From CAZLBC01 sp964557575 (GTDB lineage Bacteria; Planctomycetota; Phycisphaerae; SM23-33), in contig CAZLBC010000055.1 in the NCBI GenBank assembly GCA_964557575.1, positions 1 through 30,580 of the forward strand: 30,580 nucleotides of DNA, given 5' to 3'. Of this stretch, positions 15,883 to 22,678 are shown piece after piece. Made by a program: the position numbers and the translations under genes. Within the stretch, counting starts at the first letter, position 1, and every line of letters starts with the position of its first letter. Below the pieces are notes generated by a model that worked only from the letters and a program-made list of their open reading frames with translations, searched no databases and had not been told where the DNA came from.

Positions 15883-16048
15883 TCAGGTGACCGCCAGGTC
15901 CAGCCAGTTGACGGTCACGGCCTTCGCGTCGCCAGCCGGCGCGAGCCGGAACGTGTTGACGCCCTTCTTCAGCGCGGCGGGCGGATACGTCCACGCCCGG
16001 CGGCGACGGCGCGGGCCCCGTCGTCTTGAGAAACGCGCTTCGTTTCAT
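15883..16048 (-). pseudogene. Head and tail of a secreted-protein gene with the middle lost
   Basis: The minus strand has a proper gene start at 16048: GAGGAGACGGAC then MKRSAFLKTT, typical of a Tat or Sec export signal. About 15 codons later, in another frame, it reads TYPPAALKKGVNTFRLAP, then VTVNWLDLAVT and TGA at 15883-15885, typical of the last beta strands of a polysaccharide lyase or rhamnosidase-like protein. The simplest reading is a large internal deletion that removed nearly all of one gene. The remaining gap to 15723 (about 160 nt) shows nothing recognisable. Confidence 0.55.
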
Positions 16049-16106
16049 GTCCGTCTCCTCGCCGGAAAGAGCGTGGCGGCGGCCGCGGCGTCGGACGTCC
16101 GGGGTC

Positions 16107-16412
16107 TTACGGCACGGTTACCTTCTTTTCGTGAAACTTGTCGTACCTGGTCTCGTAGGAATAGTCGACGACCATCGCCGGCTTCCCGCCCGTCTTGATC
16201 GTCGCCGCGAAGCGGGCTTCGTCGTAGCCGTGCCCGCCGGGGGCGAAATCCTCCTTGAGGGCGATATCCAGCGCGTAGCCCTCCGACAGGGCATCCGCCA
16301 TGTCGTTGAGCTTCGCGGCGAGGGCGTCCGAGGTGTACGCCCCCTTGGGGTTATCGAGCGCGACAATGGGGGAACGGGCCGCGTTTTGTGCCGCGGGGAT
16401 AGTGCACCGCAT
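16107..16412 (-). CDS. Hypothetical protein, possibly a C-terminal gene fragment
   Basis: A 101-residue frame. Residues about 25-101 look like genuine protein (LNDMADALSEGYALDIALKE, GGHGYDEARFAATI, PAMVVDYSYETRYDKF) ending KVTVP. The first 20 residues look unlike the rest, and a poly-G run directly before the ATG is a poor start, so this may be the tail of a longer lost gene. A GTG start at 16415 is also possible. No signal peptide and no recognised family. It is divergent from the PLD-like gene with only 29 nt between starts. Confidence 0.5.
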   Translation of the reverse strand: MRCTIPAAQNAARSPIVALDNPKGAYTSDALAAKLNDMADALSEGYALDIALKEDFAPGGHGYDEARFAATIKTGGKPAMVVDYSYETRYDKFHEKKVTVP

Positions 16413-16441
16413 CACCCCCCTTTGACGATATATACAAGGTC

Positions 16442-16990
16442 ATGGTCCAGCTCGTCGTCAACGAAGAACATATGCGCAGGGCCCTCGGCGCGGCGCTCGA
16501 TCGCTGCCGGCACCGGCTCCTCGTGTCGACCGCCGACCTGAAAAACCTCCACGTCCCCCCGGATGTCTTCCGGGTCCGGCGGCGTCGGAAGGCCTCGAGC
16601 ATCGTCGACGTCTTCCGGGTCCTCGGCGCCGACGGCAAGCAGATTCACCTGCTCCACGGCAGCGTCCCCAGCGGGCCCTTCATCGACGAGTTGAAGAAGG
16701 GACTGCCGGAGAATGTCATCATGCGGCACTGCCCCCGGGTCCACGCGAAGGCCGTCGTCGCCGACGGCCGGTTCATGTACCTCGGATCCGCGAACATGAC
16801 CGGCGCGGGACTGGGCGCCAAGGGACCGGCCCGGAGGAACTTCGAGTTCGGCATATGCACCGACGAGATCGCGCTGATAGACCCCGTCGTCGACGAACTG
16901 GAAGAGATCTTCCAGGGCCGGCGGTGCGCCGGCTGCGGCAGGAAATCCCACTGCTACCAGCCGCTCGAGGAGCCCGACCTGGCGGGGTGA
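16442..16990 (+). CDS. Single-HKD phospholipase D-like protein
   Basis: A 182-residue cytoplasmic protein with one HKD motif, HAKAVVADGRFMYLGSANMT (His and Lys of HxK, Asp, then GSxN), at about residues 101-120. Preceding pattern LLVSTADLKN and the later FEFGIC strand fit the PLD fold. At this size it resembles the Nuc-like nucleases, which work as dimers with one HKD each, so nuclease is as likely as phosphodiesterase. The C-terminus has a Cys/His cluster (CAGCGRKSHC) that could bind zinc. No signal peptide. The start has only AAGG 3 nt before ATG, so initiation may be weak. Confidence 0.8.
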   Translation: MVQLVVNEEHMRRALGAALDRCRHRLLVSTADLKNLHVPPDVFRVRRRRKASSIVDVFRVLGADGKQIHLLHGSVPSGPFIDELKKGLPENVIMRHCPRVHAKAVVADGRFMYLGSANMTGAGLGAKGPARRNFEFGICTDEIALIDPVVDELEEIFQGRRCAGCGRKSHCYQPLEEPDLAG

Positions 16991-17016
16991 GCCGCCGCGG
17001 CGCGGGGATCGGGTTG

Positions 17017-17045
17017 TGGACAGCCGCGGGCCGATCTGGTAGATT
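17017..17045 (+). promoter_or_regulatory. Promoter of the cysteine synthase gene
   Basis: TGGACA (17017-17022), 17 bp, TAGATT (17040-17045). The start codon is at 17079, giving a leader of about 27 nt with AGAGAAG as ribosome binding site. Confidence 0.5.
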
Positions 17046-17078
17046 TTCCCGTTTCGACCGCTGACAGAGAGAAGAACC

Positions 17079-17966
17079 ATGCTCACGGACAACATACTCG
17101 ACCTGATCGGCAACACGCCGATGCTCAAGCTCAACGGCGAGCGGGTCTTCGCGAAGGCCGAATACCTGAATCCCGGCGGGAGCATCAAGGACCGGGTCGC
17201 GCTGGCCATGCTCGAGGGCGCCGAGCGGGACGGGCGCCTGGGGCCCGATTCCGTCATCGTCGAGCCGACCTCGGGAAATACCGGGATCGGCGTGGCCCTG
17301 GTCGGCGGGCTGAAGGGATACCGGGTCAAAATCGTCATGCCCGGGGGGATGAGCGAGGAGCGGAAGAAGCTGATCGCGGCCCTCGGCGCCGAGCTGGTTC
17401 TCACCCCCGACGACGAGGGTATCCCCGGCGCGGTACGGCGGGTCGACGAGATGGCCGCGGCCGACGACCGGATCTACGTTCCCCAGCAGTTCAAGAATCC
17501 CGACAACCCGCGCATCCACTACGAGGAGACCGCCCACGAAATCTGGCGCCAAACCAGCGGCGCGGTCGCCTGCTTCGTGGCGGGGGTCGGCAGCGGCGGT
17601 ACGCTGCAGGGTATCGGCACATTTCTCAAGGAGCACAAGCCGGACGTGCACCTGGTGGCGGTCGAGCCGAAGAACGTCTCGGCGCTGCTCGGTCACGAAC
17701 CGGGGCTGCACCAGATCGAGGGGATCGGCGACGGCTTCGTCCCCGACATTCTCGACGTCGACATGATCGACGACGTGATCGAGGTCACCGACGAGGACGC
17801 CATCGAGACCACGCGGGGTCTCGGGCGCGACGCGGGGCTGCTGGTGGGCATTTCGTCGGGGGCGAACGTCTGGGCGGCCCGGCAGTTGGCGAAGAAGGTC
17901 GACGGCAACATCGTCACCATTCTCCCCGACCGGGCGGAGCGGTACTTCAGCACGGCGTTGCTGTAA
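17079..17966 (+). CDS. cysK: Cysteine synthase (O-acetylserine sulfhydrylase)
   Basis: A 295-residue PLP enzyme of fold type II that makes cysteine from O-acetylserine and sulfide. The PLP lysine is Lys37 in GGSIKDR; the substrate loop is TSGNTG (about 67-72); the phosphate-binding loop is GVGSGGT; and GISSGAN near the C-terminus places the Ser that contacts the PLP ring nitrogen. Order and spacing match CysK, although the protein is slightly shorter than the usual 310-320. A cystathionine beta-synthase-like role cannot be excluded by eye. It appears to be a single transcription unit and is the one housekeeping gene in the window. Confidence 0.92.
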   Translation: MLTDNILDLIGNTPMLKLNGERVFAKAEYLNPGGSIKDRVALAMLEGAERDGRLGPDSVIVEPTSGNTGIGVALVGGLKGYRVKIVMPGGMSEERKKLIAALGAELVLTPDDEGIPGAVRRVDEMAAADDRIYVPQQFKNPDNPRIHYEETAHEIWRQTSGAVACFVAGVGSGGTLQGIGTFLKEHKPDVHLVAVEPKNVSALLGHEPGLHQIEGIGDGFVPDILDVDMIDDVIEVTDEDAIETTRGLGRDAGLLVGISSGANVWAARQLAKKVDGNIVTILPDRAERYFSTALL

Positions 17967-18043
17967 GCGGCGGGCCGCCTGTTCGGTCCGGGCATCCTCG
18001 TGAAGATTGTATGGTCTTACCGGATCACAGGCCGGAGAGGCGT

Positions 18044-18049
18044 TATACT
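18044..18049 (+). promoter_or_regulatory. Possible -10 box of the SGNH gene
   Basis: TATACT lies just before the ATG cluster at 18054-18059; no good -35 is seen. If real, transcription starts at about 18056, and the true start codon would be 18081 or 18084. Confidence 0.3.
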
Positions 18050-18053
18050 GTCG

Positions 18054-18887
18054 ATGATGAGTGACGGTAAAACATGCATAATGATGCCGGTCGCGCTGGT
18101 GCTCGTTGCCGTTTGTGCCGGCGCCGCGCCGGCCCGCGAGCCGCTGTCGGACGGGAACGCGTGCCTGCGGGGGGCATTCCGGAACGCGCGGATACGGTTC
18201 GAGAAGGAAAAGAAGGGGCACGTCGCGTTTATCGGCGGATCCATAACCCGGATGAACGGGTACCGGCCCATGGTCATGGCGGTCCTGCGGAAGCGGTTCC
18301 CCGGGACCGCGTTCACCTTCACCGACGCCGGCACCTCCTCGACCTGTTCGACGACCGGCGCGTTCCGCCTGGAAAAACACGTCCTGAGCACGGGGCCGGT
18401 GGACCTGCTCTTCGTGGAATTCGCGGTCAACGACGACCAGGACGCCGCGCACAGCCGCAAGAACTGCATGCGGGGCATGGAAGGGATCGTGCGTCACACC
18501 CGCCTGCACAACCCCCGTGCCGATATCGTCATCACGTTTTTCGTCAACGAAGCGATGCTGGCGACCTGCCGGAAGGGGGGGGTGCCGCTGACGTCCGGGG
18601 CCCATCTGGAAGTTGCCAAGCACTACAATATCCCCACGATCGACCTGGCACAGGAAACCGCGGACCAGATCAATGCCGGCAAGCTCACGTGGAAACAATT
18701 CGGCGGGTGTCACCCGAAACCCGTCGGCAACCGGCTGTGCGTGAACCTGATCGAACGCGTCATGGACCGCGCATGGAAAGAACCGCTCGGGAGCGACGCG
18801 AAGCAGATCCCTCACCCCCTGCCGAAGATCATGGACGAGAAGAGCAGGGGACACGCGCTCCGCCTGCTCGCTTTCGCCGTGAATTGA
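18054..18887 (+). CDS. Secreted SGNH/GDSL hydrolase-like protein
   Basis: A 277-residue frame with a signal-like segment (MMPVALVLVAVCAGAAPA) and SGNH blocks: block I as FIGGSITRMNG (Ser nucleophile in GGSIT), block III as FVEFAVNDDQ (Asn), and block V as GGCHPKPVGNR (His). Between them is GTSSTCSTTGAFRLEKHVL. Similar PVC proteins usually continue past this point; here the protein stops in KSRGHALRLLAFAVN, just before a fall in GC content, so the end may be truncated. Start codons at 18054, 18057, 18081 and 18084 are all possible. Probable role: removing acyl groups from glycans outside the cell. Confidence 0.75.
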   Translation: MMSDGKTCIMMPVALVLVAVCAGAAPAREPLSDGNACLRGAFRNARIRFEKEKKGHVAFIGGSITRMNGYRPMVMAVLRKRFPGTAFTFTDAGTSSTCSTTGAFRLEKHVLSTGPVDLLFVEFAVNDDQDAAHSRKNCMRGMEGIVRHTRLHNPRADIVITFFVNEAMLATCRKGGVPLTSGAHLEVAKHYNIPTIDLAQETADQINAGKLTWKQFGGCHPKPVGNRLCVNLIERVMDRAWKEPLGSDAKQIPHPLPKIMDEKSRGHALRLLAFAVN

Positions 18888-18889
18888 GG

Positions 18890-18912
18890 GCGACCGTCGC
18901 GGCCGCGGTCGC
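18890..18912 (+). terminator. GC-rich hairpin after the SGNH gene
   Basis: 7-bp arms gcgaccg and cggtcgc around a 9-nt loop, starting 3 nt after the stop. No T run follows, so a terminator role is doubtful. Confidence 0.25.
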
Positions 18913-18991
18913 CGCAGCCCGCTACTTGAAACTGTTAGCGGAAAAAAAGAAATGATAATGCCTGAAAACGACTAACTGAAAAAAATCAATC

Positions 18992-19174
18992 CTATCTCCC
19001 GTCACCATAGTGATTTAAATGTAACATAAAAAAACTTGTTACGATGATCGGCCATTTCAGAGAACGCCCGCCGATAAAGGAGTCTTCCGTCGATGTATTC
19101 TTTTTATAACCGGCGGGAATACCGATGACCATTAAACCGACAAGATAAACGACGATAATAATTGTGTCAGTCAT
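18992..19174 (-). pseudogene. Truncated sodium:solute symporter (N-terminus only)
   Basis: Sixty codons. Residues 1-50 are a clear SSS N-terminus: a first helix (TIIIVVYLVGLMVIGIPAG), a charged loop (YKKNTSTEDSF), then IGGRSLKWPIIVTSFF, the family's loop before helix 2. At 19027 the homology ends exactly at a 26-bp repeat, which supplies the final MLHLNHYGDGR and a stop. The rest of a 500-600 residue transporter is absent. It lies downstream of the dehydrogenase and mutarotase genes, separated by a MITE-like repeat, and was probably once part of that operon. No ribosome binding site is visible. Confidence 0.75.
19002..19027. repeat. 26-bp repeat, left copy
   Basis: Matches 22330-22355 at 23 of 26 bases in the same orientation, 3328 bp away. 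It consists of a 12-bp near-palindrome (tcaccatagtga) joined to atttaaatgtaacat. It cuts off the symporter fragment. Confidence 0.75.
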
Positions 19175-19182
19175 TGATATAT

Positions 19183-19349
19183 TAGAGCTGGTTTCATAAC
19201 TTCAATTTGGACTACAAGCGGCTCTTTTGCCGTCTGGCGGCGTCACGAAAACTCGACATATTTCCTTAATATGTCGTCGTTTCCGTTCCTTGCCAGATCG
19301 ACAAAATACCTCGCTTTCGCTACCAAAGCAAGTTATGAAACCAGCTCTA
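19183..19349. repeat. 167-bp MITE-like element with 20-bp terminal inverted repeats
   Basis: Perfect 20-bp inverted repeats, 19183-19202 and 19330-19349 (tagagctggtttcataactt at the left). The part 19186-19289 is homologous, on the minus strand and without gaps, to 29257-29360 on the plus strand: about 86 of 104 bases by my count. There is no transposase-sized frame. It fits between the symporter fragment and the dehydrogenase stop at 19354. Confidence 0.75.
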
Positions 19350-19353
19350 CCCA

Positions 19354-20382
19354 TCATCGCTTTTCCATGTCTATTATAACCTTAAGTGTTGTGTCTCCCT
19401 GTTTCTCGATAGAGCGGTATGCTTTCGCGTATTCTTCGAACCGGAAGTGCCCGGTAACCAGCGGCTCGGTAATCATTGAGCCGCCGGCAATCCATTTTAC
19501 CGCCTGCTCGTAATCGGCCTGCTTGTACATCAACGTGCCGATCAGGCTCAGCTCCCGGTCGCCTACTACCGACATGTCGACCCGCGGCCGGTCTTCAAAA
19601 ACGCCCAGCACCACGATGTCACCCCCCTTCTGAATATTCTGTATGGCGTCATCAAGTGACGCCTCCGCGCCCGCGGCTTCAAAAGCAACATCAAATCCCT
19701 CATCGCCGAAGATTTCCTTCACCTTCTCACCGAAGATTTCCTTCCCGACATTGCAGGTAACGTCTATACCGGCTTCCGACGCCTTCTCAAGGCGGAAATC
19801 GCTCAGGTCGGTGATCATGACTTTTTGTGCGCCGCGGCATCGCGCCGCCTGCGCCACCAGGTTGCCGATTGTTCCAGCTCCAAGCACAACGACGTTTTTA
19901 CCTTCAAGGGATTTCACGCGGCCGGTGGCATGGGCGGAGACCGCGGCCGGCTCGATTAACGCGCCCTGCTCGAAGGAAAGCGAATCCGGAAACACGACAA
20001 TACGTTCCTCGGGCACCACGAACAGGTCCTGCGCGCAGCCGGGCGCCTGGAACCCGCGCACCTTCAGTTCGTCGCAGATATTATAGTCTCCGCGTTTGCA
20101 GGGATTGCAGGCGCCGCAGACCTCCTGCGGCGCGGCAGTCGCCTTCATGCCGGGCGTAACGCTCGTGACGCCCTCGCCCACTGCTTCAACCACGCCCGAA
20201 AACTCATGGCCCTGGACAACTGGATACGGCGTAAAGGGATGGAGCCCGTGCCAGACATGAATGTCGGATCCGCAGACGCCGATCTTCTTCACGCGCAGGA
20301 GAATCTCGCCCGGCCGGGCAACAGGGTCGGCCGCTTCGTTAAATTCAATATTCCCCGGACTGGTCATTACCGCTTGTCTCAT
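19354..20382 (-). CDS. Zinc-dependent MDR-family polyol/sugar dehydrogenase
   Basis: A 342-residue medium-chain dehydrogenase of the sorbitol/threonine dehydrogenase branch. Catalytic-zinc region GVCGSDIHVWHG and QGHEFSG; structural-zinc Cys quartet CGACNPCKRGDYNIC (about residues 92-106); Rossmann motif GAGTIGN followed by an acidic end of strand 2 (ITDLSDF), which suggests NAD rather than NADP. It would oxidise a sugar or polyol in the cytoplasm. Its ATG overlaps the stop of the RbsD-type gene by 4 nt (ATGA), so the two are coupled. GC content is visibly lower than in the flanking 7-18 kb genes. Substrate unknown. Confidence 0.87.
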   Translation of the reverse strand: MRQAVMTSPGNIEFNEAADPVARPGEILLRVKKIGVCGSDIHVWHGLHPFTPYPVVQGHEFSGVVEAVGEGVTSVTPGMKATAAPQEVCGACNPCKRGDYNICDELKVRGFQAPGCAQDLFVVPEERIVVFPDSLSFEQGALIEPAAVSAHATGRVKSLEGKNVVVLGAGTIGNLVAQAARCRGAQKVMITDLSDFRLEKASEAGIDVTCNVGKEIFGEKVKEIFGDEGFDVAFEAAGAEASLDDAIQNIQKGGDIVVLGVFEDRPRVDMSVVGDRELSLIGTLMYKQADYEQAVKWIAGGSMITEPLVTGHFRFEEYAKAYRSIEKQGDTTLKVIIDMEKR

Positions 20383-20813
20383 GATTCATCCTCTATTGGT
20401 TTTTCAAGTTTCCAGCGGTCTCCGGCGCCGGAGACCAGCATCACGTTTCCCCACGCGGTAAAATCTCCGGTACGGACAATTGTTTTTACAGTATAACTGC
20501 GTTCCTTGAGTTTCTCATGCGGAATTACTTCCACCGCTACGCCCTCGCCGAACGACTGCGAAGCCTTGTCAAAATAGGTTGGATTATGGTCCAGCGTATC
20601 CTGCGCCATCACGATCTTCTCGACCGAATGCACTTTCCGCAGTTCGGCAAGAACTTCGAGGATCGAGGGAACACCTTCTTTGAGGGCAATATCGATCAGC
20701 TCAACGTTATCCGGACAAGGGAACCCGGCGTCAACCACCATCATCAGGTCCATGTGTCCCTGCCGGCTCAATGCCGAATCGATCATTCCATTTATCATTC
20801 CAACTTCTTTCAT
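20379..20813 (-). CDS. RbsD/FucU-family sugar mutarotase
   Basis: A 144-residue cytoplasmic protein that would interconvert pyranose and furanose or anomeric forms of a sugar after uptake. The key RbsD residues are present: His20 in RQGHMDLM, Asp28 in VVDAGFP, GVPS at about 47-50, and His99 in VIPHEKL; the C-terminal RTGDFTAWGN keeps the Asn but has Trp where RbsD usually has Tyr. It is closer to RbsD than to FucU by these motifs. GAGGTG lies 8 nt before the ATG. First gene of a short operon with the dehydrogenase and, formerly, a symporter, so its sugar enters through that route. Confidence 0.85.
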   Translation of the reverse strand: MKEVGMINGMIDSALSRQGHMDLMMVVDAGFPCPDNVELIDIALKEGVPSILEVLAELRKVHSVEKIVMAQDTLDHNPTYFDKASQSFGEGVAVEVIPHEKLKERSYTVKTIVRTGDFTAWGNVMLVSGAGDRWKLEKPIEDES

Positions 20814-20863
20814 AATAGTGACACCTCACTCCGAAGTATTCATGGCCAGGAATAGGCGGGAAT

Positions 20864-20869
20864 TTTATA
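20864..20869 (-). promoter_or_regulatory. Possible -10 box of the RbsD-type operon
   Basis: TATAAA on the minus strand about 50 nt before the start codon at 20813, in an AT-rich stretch; the -35 match is poor. Confidence 0.35.
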
Positions 20870-20920
20870 CCTATAAAAAGGACTTGTATTGGAAAATGTG
20901 CTCAGGATCGAGGGAGCTTC

Positions 20921-20940
20921 GATTTCTGAGGGAGGCGTCA
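20921..20940 (+). repeat. 20-bp dispersed repeat, copy 1
   Basis: gatttctgagggaggcgtca; the reverse complement of 22458-22477 matches it at 18 of 20 bases. The two copies bracket the aldo/keto reductase gene in opposite orientation. Confidence 0.6.
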
Positions 20941-21118
20941 TGATTCGCTCGGAGCGTTACCACTCCGATGCGCTTCGTTGCCCAAGCCCTTTTTCTCCGC
21001 TTGGACTGTCTGCCTCCGGTCGGCTCAGGTTTCAACCCTCATCCCTCTTTCACTCCGTCTCCTGCTTGGACATTGGTTGTTGGATGCAGGTTGTTGGGCG
21101 TTCACTCCCTCCCACCTC

Positions 21119-22261
21119 CTATCCCTGAAAAGTGGTTTCCATCTGGACCTTGTGATGGGCTTCCCACGAAGCCTTGAATTTCCTGTATGCCTCGCGGGTT
21201 TCAAAGACCTGGCTGTCGTTCCAGAGGATGCGCCAGTCGCCGTCGGCCTCGGGCCAGAGAAAGACCTGTCCCCTTATCAGGCGGTTATTCGCGTCAATTT
21301 CCGAGATTCGCTTGAGCTGGTCGACTGACAGCAGGTCTTCAACCGAACACATCAGGTTGTCCCTTATCCAGTCGGACCTGGTAGCCATTGCCACATAGCC
21401 GCCGCTCTTGTTCATGCGCTGATATGCCCAGTTGAGGCATACTTTAGGAGGAACAACGCCGCACTCCCGGGCTATTTCCTGAATGACGGGATCCTGCATG
21501 TCCGCCCGGTGTTCCTTGAAAGTGTCGCGCGCGGGACGGTTGGGTGAGCCGAGCGACATGTACCCGGTGCATACTATGCCTTCGGACTCAAAATATTCCC
21601 GCAGTTCCGTCTGCTGAAACAGCGGATGCATCTCCATCTGGTTTACAAGCGGACGATCATCCTGCGCCACATCACGCAGCAGCAGTTGCATGCATGCTTT
21701 GGTGTGGTTCGACGTGCCGACATCGATGACCTTGCCCGCCTTTTTCAGTTTGAGTATCTCCTCCCATGTCTCCATGAAGGCTTCATGGATGTAGGGTACT
21801 GCGTCCGGATTGCGGTGCTCGCCGGTACAGCCGGGAGTATGCACGTTCGGCCATGGCCAGTGGTTCAGGTACATATCGATCTTATCGACACCAAGCGCCT
21901 TGAGTGTGGAATCGCATGCCGGCTGAACGTCCTTCGGATCCATGTGCCCGTTCCAGAGCTTGCCGGTAATAAACAGTTCATCGGGCGAAGAGATATAGCC
22001 TTCACTCAAGGCCTCCTTGATGGCCGCTCCGACTACATCTTCATTTTCGTAAGCGCGCGCAGTATCGATATGGCGCCATCCGATGCGTATGGCCTCAAGC
22101 GTCGCATCTTTCATGTAATCCTGCGCCCAGTCGGAATGGAATGTGCCGAAGGCCGCTATCGGCATCTCCCGTCCGCTTGCCAGCTTCACCGTGTATGCCC
22201 TGGCCGGATCAACCGGCTCAATACTCTTATCAAAACAAACCTGTTCGCTAACATCTTTCAT
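21119..22261 (-). CDS. Aldo/keto reductase
   Basis: A 380-residue NADPH-type aldo/keto reductase (TIM barrel) with the full catalytic tetrad: Asp66 and Tyr71 in HIDTARAYENE, Lys101 in FITGKLW, His134 in YLNHWPW. DVGTSNHTKACM and NQMEMHPLFQQ match the mid-barrel family motifs. It is longer than the usual 280-330 because of an N-terminal extension and a C-terminal tail (about residues 325-380). It would reduce a sugar aldehyde or ketone in the cytoplasm. The GGGAG ribosome binding site lies inside a 38-bp copy of the gene's own early coding sequence. It lies in the AT-richer patch with the dehydrogenase and mutarotase. Confidence 0.88.
   Translation of the reverse strand: MKDVSEQVCFDKSIEPVDPARAYTVKLASGREMPIAAFGTFHSDWAQDYMKDATLEAIRIGWRHIDTARAYENEDVVGAAIKEALSEGYISSPDELFITGKLWNGHMDPKDVQPACDSTLKALGVDKIDMYLNHWPWPNVHTPGCTGEHRNPDAVPYIHEAFMETWEEILKLKKAGKVIDVGTSNHTKACMQLLLRDVAQDDRPLVNQMEMHPLFQQTELREYFESEGIVCTGYMSLGSPNRPARDTFKEHRADMQDPVIQEIARECGVVPPKVCLNWAYQRMNKSGGYVAMATRSDWIRDNLMCSVEDLLSVDQLKRISEIDANNRLIRGQVFLWPEADGDWRILWNDSQVFETREAYRKFKASWEAHHKVQMETTFQG
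22157..22194. repeat. 38-bp direct repeat, coding copy
   Basis: Encodes YTVKLASGREMPI of the reductase; matches 22263-22300 at 36 of 38 bases, 106 bp apart. Confidence 0.85.
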
Positions 22262-22262
22262 T

Positions 22263-22300
22263 TATCGGCATCTCCCGTCCGCGTGCCGGCTTCACCGTGT
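22263..22300. repeat. 38-bp direct repeat, leader copy
   Basis: Lies just upstream of the reductase start and would read HTVKPARGREMPI on the minus strand in a 35-codon frame (22355-22248) that begins inside the 26-bp repeat. It supplies the reductase's GGGAG ribosome binding site. Confidence 0.8.
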
Positions 22301-22329
22301 GACTGATAGCAATTTCAATGGTATCTACT

Positions 22330-22355
22330 TTACCATGGTAATTTAAATGTAACAT
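22330..22355. repeat. 26-bp repeat, right copy, with perfect palindrome
   Basis: Pairs with 19002-19027 (23/26). The palindrome here is ttaccatggtaa, perfect over 12 bp; two of the three differences from the left copy (t/c and a/g) sit at pairing positions and keep the outer symmetry. It lies about 70-95 bp before the reductase start, as an operator would. Confidence 0.75.
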
Positions 22356-22457
22356 GATATACAGGACGTCATGGCGGCAGGATGGTGGCTGTTTTGGCCA
22401 TCAGCCGACAACCGTAACGATTTTACCCCCTCCGAAAACCATCGATCAAGTTTTTTT

Positions 22458-22477
22458 TGACGCCTCCCTCGGAAGTC
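22458..22477 (-). repeat. 20-bp dispersed repeat, copy 2
   Basis: Inverted relative to 20921-20940 (18/20), next to an eight-T run. Confidence 0.6.
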
Positions 22478-22599
22478 ACCAAACTGAACGTTCTCTCTCC
22501 GCACGGACAAGGGCAACCGGTATCTGCTGCGCCGGACCAATACGGCAACTCCGGCTTCGGCTATGTCGGCTCGCAGGCGTGGGCCACGGGAACCAGAAC

Positions 22600-22617
22600 C
22601 CGCCGCCCGGGCGGCGG
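22600..22617. repeat. 18-bp perfect GC palindrome
   Basis: ccgccgcccgggcggcgg. No T run on either side, so not an evident terminator; it could be chance in GC-rich sequence. Confidence 0.35.
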
Positions 22618-22678
22618 AGGCGGCGGAACCATGCGGATGCGGGTACGGTAACCCGCGCCTGGGCCGCTCGCCGGCCCG

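Larger units (their letters stand above)
20814..21118. other. Intergenic region between RbsD-type and reductase genes
   Basis: 305 bp without a convincing gene. It holds the RbsD leader with a -10-like TATAAA (20869-20864, minus), a 20-bp sequence (20921-20940) that recurs inverted at 22458-22477, and a C/T-rich stretch 20970-21118. Short frames here have no recognisable protein features. Confidence 0.6.
22262..22678. other. Intergenic region upstream of the reductase
   Basis: 417 bp without a convincing gene. It holds the leader copy of the 38-bp repeat, the right 26-bp repeat with palindrome ttaccatggtaa (22330-22341), an eight-T run at 22451, a 20-bp dispersed repeat (22458-22477) and an 18-bp GC palindrome (22600-22617). 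GC content rises sharply from about 22500 on, so this is the right edge of the AT-richer patch. Confidence 0.6.
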
